NCBI RefSeq assembly: GCF_042453785.1
Contig: NC_091675.1
Coordinates: 3,360,501-3,424,500, forward strand
Source: Malus domestica
Taxonomy: Eukaryota; Streptophyta; Magnoliopsida; Rosales; Rosaceae
Direction of reading: 5' to 3'
DNA length: 64,000 nt
Below, piece after piece: positions 1 to 8,979 of this stretch. A program made the position numbers and the translations under genes. How positions within the stretch are numbered: the stretch's first letter is position 1; every line of letters begins with the position of its first letter. The notes beneath the pieces were generated by a model. The model saw only the letters and a program-made list of their open reading frames with translations, had not been told where the DNA came from and searched no databases.

Positions 1-1406
1 GATCCGATCTGTTAATGATTCTCCTAAATATTGATTTTAACGGGTGAGTTGGGTCCAAAATGCCACCTCCAGATGGGGCCATGAATCGTGAAGGAAATTA
101 AAATTGCTCTCAACACACGTGCTTATGTATGACGTAAATTAAACTTAATGCACACGTAAATTGTTTGGCTCCACATGTATGTAATTTACTTTAATGTCTT
201 GGCGAACAGGGTGGACGGCCACTTGTATCTAAAACTTCACTTCTTCAAGATGCTCTAAACAAATGTAAGAAGTCATTAAAATCACAAGTAAAAATTTATA
301 ATAGAGATTTTCTTGGAAAAAAAAGTTGATTGGACATGCAAGATGCCAAATATTTTTCGAAAGAAACTGAACGGACCCATGAGGTTTCCAAATTCCACTA
401 CTAAATAATGAGTTTATAGTACTTGTCATACAAAAAAGGATGAGTTTATAGTACATTTGATTACAATCTTCATGTTTTCATAAATAAGAATTGCATGATG
501 ATATTTCGTAAAAATTTTCACCCAAAAAATCATATTTGGATTGCGCCTCAACAATATCAATTGTACTTGAACTGTTACATGGTTATAGTCGGTGATACAA
601 TCACTATTACTATCGCTATTATAGAATTGTGCATGAGATTTTCACCTTATACGCCAGATAACTGTGTTCTTTTATGAATCTTGGTATGTTTGTATGATGG
701 ATAATTATCAGCTGGAGTCCAAATTAGACCAATTGAATTCAGTCTGTTATAATTATTTTAATTCGAAATTAAATAATAATAAAAACTTTTGAATTGATCT
801 CATCCTTTCTTCAATTCAACAATTTAAGAAATAATTTCTAACGTATTTTGATAATTTCAAAAATTAATAAAATAAAGGGGAAGAAAATAGGAAGAGTTGG
901 AAATGTTGGCCCCCAAATCACATGCAAGGCGTTTCAGCATGAAGAGGCCCTCTCAACGGTTGCTCTCAATCACGTGCCGCATTAAATGTTGTATATTAAA
1001 GCTTAATGGGCCACATGGTCTCAAGAAAAAAAGCAAATATTAAAGGTTGATGGGCCCGACCCGATATTGTTCTCAAAGGTTTCACCACTCGACCCACAAA
1101 TAATAATTATAATATTATTTCAGAATTAAATCTCTCCAATTTGCAAAGTGATCATCTATTGGAACAAAACACACACAACACACGAATTTATTGTTTTCTC
1201 CCCCCTCCCCCCCAATAAAAATTGCGTCAAATTTACTCTTTTATTCTACCATTTTTTTACGAATTTTTCTTGAAAAAGAAAAAGAAAAATAAGAATAGTC
1301 GTTGACTTCTCCACAACAGTCGCATCCTTCAAAAGGCCGAAAGAACTAGGCTTTTTAATGATGTCACTTTGATGATATTCTTATATAGTCAAATAATTAA
1401 ACAAAA
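1..1406. other. AT-rich intergenic DNA, no gene seen
   Basis: Only short, unstructured reading frames occur here and none resembles a known protein. The stretch is AT-rich, with short homopolymer and pyrimidine runs near 1195-1280. Confidence 0.6.
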
Positions 1407-1616
1407 GAATATAATGCAACAAGTGAAAATGGTGTGACAACGACATTTTAGTATTAAATGTGTGTCAATATGAAGTTCCAAAATTGAAAACCAATCGGTA
1501 ACAGGGGAGTAGAATATAATGCAACAAGTGAAAATGGTGTGACAACGACATTTTAGTATTAAATGTGTGTCAATATGAAGTTCCAAAATTGAAAACCAAT
1601 CGGTAACAGGGGAGTA
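1407..1616. repeat. Perfect 105-bp tandem duplication
   Basis: Two copies (1407-1511 and 1512-1616) appear identical over 105 bp. Each starts GAATATAATGCAAC and ends GGGGAGTA. No gene is disrupted. The identity implies a recent duplication or ongoing homogenisation. Confidence 0.9.
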
Positions 1617-2206
1617 GTCTACTCGCTTAACTTTTTGATGTGTGAAAGTCTCCATATCATAGTAACAGATCTTGGTTCCGCCTACGTGTCTAGGTCACTC
1701 TATTTGTATTTTTCACGTGTTTAGCTTAAGTGTCACCACATGTAACGTGATGTGTGAGAACATGAAGAGTTGTTTAGCATTAGAAGATTAAGAAACTTTG
1801 TATGAACTTATAAGAAGATACGCTACTTCCTCCATTACCAATTGGTTTTGCGGTGAAAAGTCAAGTTGTTTCGTAAGGACACTCAAACTGAGTTCATCCT
1901 ATGCATTAAGACCATCTCCAACCCTTAGGTTAAAATCTAAATTTTTCAACCCATAAACAGTTTTTCTCACCCAAGTCTTAGGGGTTAAATTTTTAACTCA
2001 AGATATTAAAAAATGAATTTAGAATAATTTGTTTTTCTTAAAGTAACTTTAAAAAATGATGTAGACTATTATAACTTAATTTTATGAATATTTTAATATA
2101 AAAATATTTAGATTTCGATAAATATTAAAAAATCACTAAACCAACATCATGAAACTCGTGAAATACTATAAAAGAATATGAAACACATAATATTTTTTTA
2201 TAATTA
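1617..2206. other. Intergenic flank of the retrotransposon, possibly an old MITE
   Basis: No coding potential. The stretch from about 1910 (motif ACCATCTCCAACCC) and the DNA after 11963 read like the two halves of a disrupted non-coding repeat, so the large element may have inserted into a MITE. The similarity is weak and this reading is inference. Confidence 0.3.
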
Positions 2207-3146
2207 TGTGAACACGGAAAATTCCTGAAACGAAAGAGACAAGAACAACGTGCACAAAATAAATATTTGTATTTTGATGATTTTGGGTTACAATCTCTCT
2301 CAAATTTGATCCTCTGATTCGATCTCCGTAAGGTGTTGATTTATGGATGTTTCGTTGATCCAAGGGCCGTCGGGGCTTGATCTTGGATGAACTGTTTGGA
2401 AGTTTCTTCAAAAGGCCGTGGGCTTGATCTTTGAAGGTGGATTTGAGCGGATCTTCAAGGAGCCGTTGGGGCTTGATTTTGAGGATGAATGTTTCTTCAA
2501 GGGCCGTTTGAGGCTTGATCTTGAATAACGGTGATGAGCGGATCTTCAAGGGCTTTTGGGCTTGATCTTGAAGAAACAGTGATGAACAGATCTTCAAGGG
2601 CTTTTGGGCTTAATCTTGAAGAACGGTTGGATGTGTGTGGATTTGTCGACGTTGTTGATCCAAAGGGCCGTTGGGGCTTGATCTTGGATGAACGGATGAT
2701 GAACGATGGTGCTTTCTTCAAGGGCCGTCGGGGCTTGATCTTGAATTGGTGGATGATTGTTGATCCAAAGGGCCGTTGGGGCTTGATCTTGGATGAACGA
2801 TGAACGAAGAACGAAGAGAGCTTTCTTGATTCTTCGGGAACCTGGATGCTTGAGAGCTTCGGAGTTTCAGAGCTTCAAAGCTTCAAGGTGTAATATGAAT
2901 TGGTTCCCTAAATGAATGAATTAGCCTTCTATTTATAGAATTTTCCAAGGCCTAGTTTTGAATATAATATTCCAGATTAAATAAGTTGTTTCTGCCAGGT
3001 GTTGACACGTGTCCTATTTGACGACTTTTCCAACTCATTTCAATTTTCGCTGAGTTGCATGCTACGTGTAAAATTTATGTAATACATGAGCGTTGACACT
3101 TTAATTTATCGGTCAACATTTATTTACCGAAATTTCGATGTCTACA
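2207..3146 (-). repeat. 3' LTR of the retrotransposon
   Basis: This copy matches 11023-11962 with the same length (940 bp). The one difference seen is C at 3050 against T at 11866. It contains a TATA-like box at 2929-2938, a G-box palindrome at 3004-3013 and nine hairpin repeats. Confidence 0.95.
2355..2800. repeat. Hairpin-repeat cluster in the 3' LTR (about nine units)
   Basis: Each unit has a left arm, a loop close to GGGCCGTTGGGGCTTGAT, and a right arm complementary to the left. Arms vary by unit: ATCCAAG/CTTGGAT, TTCAAG/CTTGAA, TCTTCAAG/CTTGAAGA, CTTCAAA/TTTGAAG. The arms change in step, so base pairing is kept while sequence changes. Units start near 2356, 2403, 2453, 2491, 2539, 2590, 2660, 2711 and 2760. 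Function unknown. Confidence 0.8.
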
Positions 3147-3161
3147 AATGCCCCCCACTTC
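3147..3161 (-). other. Polypurine tract
   Basis: On the minus strand the 15 bases directly before the 3' LTR read GAAGTGGGGGGCATT. This is the normal place and composition for the plus-strand DNA primer of an LTR retrotransposon and it fixes the element's direction. Confidence 0.85.
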
Positions 3162-3229
3162 AAGGCGCGTCGTATACATGTGCTTGTCATGTGTAGGAGA
3201 TGCGTTTTGAAGTCCCCTACTGTAGATGT

Positions 3230-3870
3230 CGATCCAAGGGCCGTCGAGGCTTGATCTTGAATTGGGCTGGAGATTTCTTCAAGGGCCGTTGAGGCTTGAT
3301 CTTGAATTGGGCTTGAGATTTCTTCAAGGGCCGTTGAGGCTTGTTCTTGAACTTTTGTTTGAAATTTCTTCAAGGGCCGTCGAGGCTTGATCTTGAAGGT
3401 TGAAATTGGACCACAAGGAGCTTCATGTGGTAGATGATCTTTGGCTTTGGTAGTGGGTGAATCGGCACGTATTTTGTTGCGCTTGTTGACTTTCCACAGC
3501 TTTGATCTTGAACTGGGTTGGAGGATTTTCTGGATTCCTCCAATTGTTGATTTTCCACAGCTTATTCTTGAACTAGGTTTTGATTCAAGGGTGGTAGACA
3601 CTTAATCTTGAATCGGACTTGTGATTTCCTCAAGGGTCGTCGAGGCTTGGTGTTGAATTTGGTTGGAAACTTCTTCAAGGGCCGTTGAGGCTTGATTCTT
3701 GAAGGTTGACTCGAACACATGGCAAGCAGGCACGAGGTAAAGGTGGCAACCTGTTTCTTTGTTCAATCTTTCTAATTCACACCTGAGCAGTTTGGTCAAC
3801 GGTATGATCTTCAAGATTGATGGGCTTTTCTTCCAGTCGGTGACTTGATCTTTAAGGATTTGATTCAAGG
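3230..3870. repeat. Hairpin-repeat cluster in the internal region
   Basis: At least seven more copies of the LTR hairpin unit occur here, near 3232, 3277, 3324, 3369, 3584, 3629 and 3671. The copy at 3584 keeps an 8-bp stem (GATTCAAG/CTTGAATC) although its loop differs (GGTGGTAGACACTTAAT). The LTR-type repeat thus continues across the LTR border. Confidence 0.75.
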
Positions 3871-5090
3871 GTGGTGAATCGACCCGTGCAGCTCACAACG
3901 TCTAGTAAGTCGACCCAAGAATTTGAGGGTCAAAACGAGTCCTCCACACAGAGTGATTGCAACTTTGATGATATGAGATACTTTTGATTTTGAAGAAGTA
4001 GCGGATGAATCGGCACGTGCTTTGTGCTTGTCTCCACATGCTTCAATGTATCATTTCCCTTGCCTTATCTATTCTTCTGGCAGAATGTGGCATGTGCTCG
4101 AGTTTCTCAGTTTAGACTCCTTCTGCTGAGTTGATTGTGCATGCCGCATTTCCTTATTTGTTCTCCAGGCAGATGTGGCATCTTCTCGAGTTCTTCAGCT
4201 CGGACTCCTTCTGCTGAGTTGACTGTGCAGGCCGCAGTCTTCTCAGCTTGTTTCTTCAGCACGTTGTCTCCACATGCTGCAAGGTATCATTTTCACTTGC
4301 CTTATCTGTTCTCCAGACAGATGTGACAGCTTCTATGGAAGTACAGCAGCAGTGGGAGACGAGTACTTGAGAGCAGTGCTAGGCAGGCAATCAGGGAAGG
4401 GTTCCAAGCAGTCGGTTCCTTACCCGAGTTTGAGTGGAGGTTCCGGCATATTGTTTTCTTTATCCTTGTCTTTGTAAGTAAGAACAAGGACAAAGGAAAG
4501 GACAGGGAGAACGCATGATATGAGATACTCTTGCTTTCTACCCTGGTGATATGAGATACTTTTGCTTTGGAGTCATTGGCTTGCAGAGGTACCCCAAGGA
4601 ATAAGGAACATTGAATGACTCGAGAGGCTTCGTTGGGAAAACATTTTTTGGAGATGAAGAAAGGCTCTGTATGTCTGCCTCGCTATGGAAGGTGAAGGTG
4701 GACAGTTATAGGAGGTCCCTTAATACCTGTAGAGGTACTATTCTTTCACTTGTGTCGGCAACTAACGCGTGATTGAACAGTAAACTTTCACGTGCTTTCT
4801 CCTTCACCGAAAATCTTCGACAAATTGCCCGTGATTTGCGCAAAGTTAAGTGTGCATATGATAGGTGATGACGCGGCTGAAAAAGACTGGCGCCTCTTCG
4901 ATATCTGGGATCGGCGCTTCGACAAATTACCCGTGATTTCCGCAAAGCTGAGTTTGCGTGTGACGGGTGCCGACGTGTCTGGAAAAGCAAGATGCTTCTC
5001 CGATTTCTGAGCTTGCCTCTTCGATTTTTGAATGGCCTCTTCGAATTCTGAGCTTGCCTCTTCGATCTCTGAAATCCCGTCGAGTGCTGA
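3871..5090. repeat. Internal non-coding region with local tandem repeats
   Basis: About 4060-4330 holds diverged units sharing ACTCCTTCTGCTGAGTTGA and TCTCCAGGCAGATGTGGCA. About 4900-5075 holds short units built on CTTCGATTTCTGAGCTTGCC. No coding pattern is convincing on either strand. Confidence 0.6.
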
Positions 5091-5092
5091 TC

Positions 5093-5100
5093 TTTTATAG
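5093..5100 (+). promoter_or_regulatory. Possible TATA box for the antisense ORF
   Basis: TTTTATAG lies 107 bp upstream of the ATG at 5207 on the plus strand, opposite to element transcription. Position and sequence fit a plant TATA box; there is no other evidence of a promoter. Confidence 0.3.
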
Positions 5101-5206
5101 AGGCAGGCAGTTCATTTCAAAGCACACTTGAATTTTTTGCTTGTACCTTCTTGCACTTCTAAGATCTCGATTTGTCCGACCTCTTCTTTCTTTAACACCT
5201 TTGAAA

Positions 5207-5875
5207 ATGTCTGGCCCCTCCGATCGTCGTTTTGACTTGAATCTTGGTGAAGAGGCAGTCCCTTCTTCTCCAGACAACATATGGCGCCCATCCTTCATAT
5301 CCCCCACTGGTCCTCTTACCGTTGGGGATTCAGTGGTGAAGAATGATATGACCGCTGCGGTGGTGGCCCGGAACCTTGTCACTCCCAGAGATAACAGACT
5401 ACTTTCCAAACGGTCTGATGAGTTGGCTGTTAAGGATTCTCTGGCTCTCAGTGTGCAGTGTGCAGGTTCTGTGTCTAATATGGCCCAACGCCTATTTGCT
5501 CGAACCCGTCAAGTTGAATCATTGGCGGCTGAAGTGATGAGTCTCAAACAGGAGATTAGAGGGCTCAAGCAGGAAAACAAACAGTTGCATAAGCTCGCAC
5601 ATAGCTATGCGACAAACATGAAGAGGAAGATTGACCAGATGCAGGAATCTGATGGTGAGATTTTACTTGATCATCAGAGGTTTGTGGGTTTGTTCCAGCA
5701 GCATTTGCCTTCGTCTTCTGGGGTTGTACCGCGTAATGAAGCTCCTCATGATCAACCTCCGGCTCCTCTTCTTCCTGGAGTTCCGCTGAGTGGTGTGGCT
5801 TCAAATAGTCAACCTCCGACGCCTCTCATTTCTGGAGCTCTGCCGAGTGGTGAGGCGGCACCTAATCGTCCTTGA
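5207..5875 (+). CDS. Antisense ORF protein of the retrotransposon (coiled coil)
   Basis: The ORF runs opposite to gag, between the missing pol and the 3' LTR. From the ATG at 5207 (start MSGPSDRRFDLNL) it encodes 222 aa; an upstream in-frame ATG at 5141 would add 22. After an acidic and Pro/Ser-rich N-terminus come a segment with heptad-like spacing (around VESLAAEVMSLKQEIRGLKQ and the following residues), a basic stretch, then a Pro-rich tail with two near-repeats of the type PPAPLLPGVPLSG. No enzyme motif is visible. Antisense ORFs in this position are known in Tat-type plant elements (e.g. Grande, RIRE2), but their role is not settled. I infer a structural or DNA/RNA-associated protein with low confidence. 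Retention of a 669-bp open frame in a gutted element is notable. Confidence 0.65.
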   Translation: MSGPSDRRFDLNLGEEAVPSSPDNIWRPSFISPTGPLTVGDSVVKNDMTAAVVARNLVTPRDNRLLSKRSDELAVKDSLALSVQCAGSVSNMAQRLFARTRQVESLAAEVMSLKQEIRGLKQENKQLHKLAHSYATNMKRKIDQMQESDGEILLDHQRFVGLFQQHLPSSSGVVPRNEAPHDQPPAPLLPGVPLSGVASNSQPPTPLISGALPSGEAAPNRP

Positions 5876-5894
5876 AGATCCCCTCTTGTAAATT

Positions 5895-5994
5895 TGATTT
5901 TTTTTTTTAAGTGTGTATAATGCAAATTTATGTAAAATTTCCAGAAAAAATAAATAAAAAACGGACTTTATTTCTCTCGATGCATTTGTTTTTT

Positions 5995-6029
<35 letters not shown>

Positions 6030-6176
6030 ATGGTGCTAGCCACCAAGGATTCACTATATATATATATATTCACATGATGCCCATGCCGACACCACCATTC
6101 CATTCTCCTCTTTTTTAATTTATTATATACTTTTTTTTTTTTTTTTTTTTTTTTGCTGGCACATGGTGCGATGTCC

Positions 6177-6207
<31 letters not shown>

Positions 6208-6393
6208 TTTTTTAATTTTTTTATTTTCTTTGCACATGGTGCCTGATGCACCATCCATTTTTTTTTTTTTTATATTTTCTTTTCTTTTCTTGCTCATGGT
6301 GGTGCTGATCCACCAATATTCCACCATTTCTTCTTCTTTCCAGACTGGTTTGTCCCCTTTCATTTTTTTATATATATTCCCCACATGGTGCAG
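5895..6393. repeat. T-rich and (TA)n low-complexity block with iterated CATGGTGC motif
   Basis: Long T runs (about 5998-6028, 6130-6154 and 6260-6272) and TA runs (6055-6070 and 6178-6202) alternate with short islands of the type GCACATGGTGC or GCACCATCC. Several islands hold near-palindromic pairs such as CATGGTGG...CCACCA. The block separates the antisense ORF from the host-like fragments. Confidence 0.7.
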
Positions 6394-6570
6394 GGAGGAA
6401 ATGCAAGCGACGCCTTTCTTGTCCAGAAGGACGTCGGAAGTTTTGATATTGCCATGCGGTACTTTTGCAGAGCTCAACACCTCATGAATCCTGGCAAGGC
6501 CACAAGCCGCACCCAACACCAAGCTGATCCTTGTAGTCCAATCCAATGGGATTCTACCCGGACCCCGATT
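6394..6570 (-). pseudogene. Captured receptor-like kinase fragment
   Basis: A 59-residue minus-strand stretch reads like the middle of a plant LRR receptor-like kinase domain: an alpha-E segment (LDWTTRISLVLGAACGLARI) then the catalytic-loop region as VPHGNIKTSDVLLD. HGN in place of HRD is typical of atypical receptor kinases. It lacks the glycine loop, catalytic lysine, DFG motif and C-lobe, and runs into unrelated residues after VACISS. It lies in the transcribed sense of the retrotransposon, as expected for transduplicated host DNA. Match is by recall of the family. Confidence 0.65.
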
Positions 6571-7714
6571 CCTTCCCAATAACTGACGTACCACTTGACG
6601 AACTTCCTCAGCCCGCTGGCCCAAATCCGTGGTGGGTTTGTACCCTAAAGTCCTTGTACGCCAGGGTGTTTGACGACGGCTGCTATTCCGACAAGAGCAG
6701 CCCGAAACCTCTTTGTCCTTACTACACCCACAAGGTCAACAACAATTCTAACAACTATTTCAATGGCTCGTCAATCCCGACATTCGGTTCTCCCAATAAT
6801 CCCGACGTGGACAAGAAAAGGAAGAAGAGCAATGGCTGCTCCCGATTCGGTTTCGGCGGTTGCTGTTGTCGACCTGGATATGGAGATTCTGGAGAAGAAA
6901 AATAACAAGAATAACAAGGTTTTTAAGGCGTACGGCGACCCCTGTCTCGATCTGTTTTTCAACGTCACACAACGATCCAGCGATTACCGGGAGGAGCAGA
7001 GGAGACGGAGAAAGAGTAATTGTTGCCGGAAATAGCTTGAACCCAGACGGCGGTGACGAATCAGAGCCATTTGGTGGCGGAGGAAACGGACGAGCGGTCG
7101 GAAGCGAACCCCATGTTTGTGTCAGTCTGAAAAAAACGTACCGGTGAGGGTTGAAGATTAGCTGCTCAAGTGCTTCTTCTCCGTCTCTGTCGTTTGACGT
7201 CGACGACCTTCTCTAGCGCGGCGATTCGTTGAACACTAGCATCTACACCCATCTGAACCGCCTTGTTTCTCAGGTCCTGTCATGGCGAAGACATTAGAAG
7301 GAACTTTTGGAGGTGGATCTGCGAGATCTCGCCGCTGATTGCAGGCGCCATAGTCATAGGGAGGTCGGGGAGCTTGGTGCCGAGTCCGAGCAAGGCGACG
7401 GAGGTGAAGAGGGAGAAGAGGATGGCGATATCCTCAGCGGGCGCGGTAAAGCCGGTGAAAGAGAATGAAAACCCTAAGCTGACGCTTGTCTTCCGTGCCC
7501 CCTCCGTCTCGGAATACCCAGATCGCATTTCAGTCAGATTTGCTCGATCCGGCAACAGAGAGGCCGACCTGCTCGATCTAGAGCCGTTCGAGGGCTTTCT
7601 GGTCAGCCCAAGTCTCGATGGTAAGATCAGGCCTGGTATTGAGGCCGATGCCGATGACGACTAGGAAGCTGGTGTCGTAACACGGGAGGTGGTTCTGTTG
7701 GGGTTTGTGGTTTG
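6571..7714. other. Unassigned captured DNA inside the retrotransposon
   Basis: GC content is higher than in the surrounding AT-rich DNA. Open frames exist on both strands (e.g. plus 6546-6905, 7263-7664; minus 7280-7555), but none resembles a family I recognise. Composition suggests exonic origin, possibly more pieces of host genes. Confidence 0.4.
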
Positions 7715-7890
7715 TGGACGGAAATTAACGGCATCTCCTTCCAGGCGGTACTGCAGACGGGGCACAGGATGAGGCTGTTCTTCTTGACGTGGGCGGAGAT
7801 GCAGGCGAAGTGGAAGGAATGGGAGCACTCCGCTGTAAAAATGGCGGTGCCCTGACCGCTTTTTTTACACTCTGTAAGCAGATTCCGCAT
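7715..7890 (-). pseudogene. Captured RING-finger fragment, frameshifted
   Basis: One minus-strand frame gives KCGICLQSVKK, the first Cys pair of a C3H-type RING. A second frame gives the rest: FTAECSHSFHFACI, then LCPVCSTAWKEMPL. The switch falls at a run of seven T (7860-7866), so this copy is frameshifted at a homopolymer. The pattern resembles the RING of the WAV3/EDA40 E3 ligase family (vWA-type RING proteins). The rest of such a protein is not seen. Orientation is the same as the element transcript and the kinase fragment. Confidence 0.65.
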
Positions 7891-8384
7891 TTTGGAGAGG
7901 CGTAGGGGAAGAAGACAAGCTGGAGGTGAAGAACTGGGCCACAGGAGATGGGCCCAACGTTTGGTGGACTTGTTGATGGTGTGACCCGTGCTGCATCGAT
8001 TGAGATGAAGATGATATGGCATTGGGCCGGCCCATGGCTTTTGGTGAGCTTGGCGAGAGCTGGACCTGGGCCTGCTGTAGAATTTGATTGATATTGTTTT
8101 GCTCCATCATTGCGGCTTTTAAGTGGACATTTCAACATATATAATATAAAAAAAAATATATTATATATATTATTTTTTTTTTTGTAAATACATAAACATA
8201 TGTATTCATCATTTTTTTTTAATAAAATTGACTTTCCTTAATAAAACATTTATTTATATTTTGATGTGACTGAACTCGAAATTTCGAATATTCAAGCTGC
8301 CTACGTACCCCTCTAAAGAAGAGATCAAGTCGTAACGTAGTTCAAATACATAGATATTTTTTTTTTTGTATTTTCTTTTGGTGG

Positions 8385-8970
8385 TGCCGTTTGCAGTTTC
8401 AACTCGTGCAGGCAAGGAGCGTTGGTGTCGTTTGCAGTTTCAACTCGTGCAGACAATGAGCATTTGGTGCCGTGTTGCAGTTTCAGCTCGTGCAGGCAAG
8501 GAGCTTTGGTGTCGTTCGCAGTTTCAACTCGTGCAGACAAGGAGCATTTGGTGCCGTGTTGCAGTTTCAGCTTGTGCAGGCAAGGAGCGTTGGTGTCGTT
8601 CGCAGTTTCAACTCGTGCAGACAAGGAGCATGTGTTGCAGTTTCAGCTCGTGCAGGCAAGGAGCGTTGGTGTTGCCTTTTATGCTCGTGCAGACCAGGAG
8701 CGTTGGTGTTGCCTTTTATGCTCGTGCAGACCAGGAGCGTTGTGCCATGCAGTTTAGGCTCATGCAGGCGATGAGCTTTGTGTCTTGCAGTTTAGGCTCT
8801 TACAGACAAGGAGCTTTGTGTCATACAGTTTAGGCTCGTGCGGACAAGGAGCGTTGTGTCTTGCAGTTTAGGCTCTTACAGACAAGGAGCTTTGTGTCCT
8901 ACAGTTTAGGCTCGTGCGGACAATGAGCGTTGTGTCTTGCAGTTTAGGCTCTTACAGACAAGGAGCTTTG
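8385..8970. repeat. Tandem array of 37-42-bp units after gag
   Basis: About 14 units share GCAGTTTNNNCTCGTGCAG then RCAAGGAGC. Proximal units (8390-8655) are mostly 42 bp, alternating TTTCAACTCGTGCAGACAAG and TTTCAGCTCGTGCAGGCAAG types. Distal units (8745-8970) are 38 bp with TTTAGGCTC. All frames stay open for long distances because unit lengths vary. The array sits directly downstream of the gag stop. Confidence 0.85.
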
Positions 8971-8979
8971 GTGAATTTG

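Noticed and set aside
2166-2803. ORFs of 74-143 aa on both strands in the LTR (repeated KIKPQRPLE-type peptides)
   Set aside because: They come from the hairpin repeats, whose spacing keeps frames open. They overlap the LTR and recur at 10904-11619.
8325-8833. Repeat-protein ORFs (99-155 aa) on both strands
   Set aside because: Translation of the 37-42-bp tandem array in several frames; no independent start context or conserved domain.
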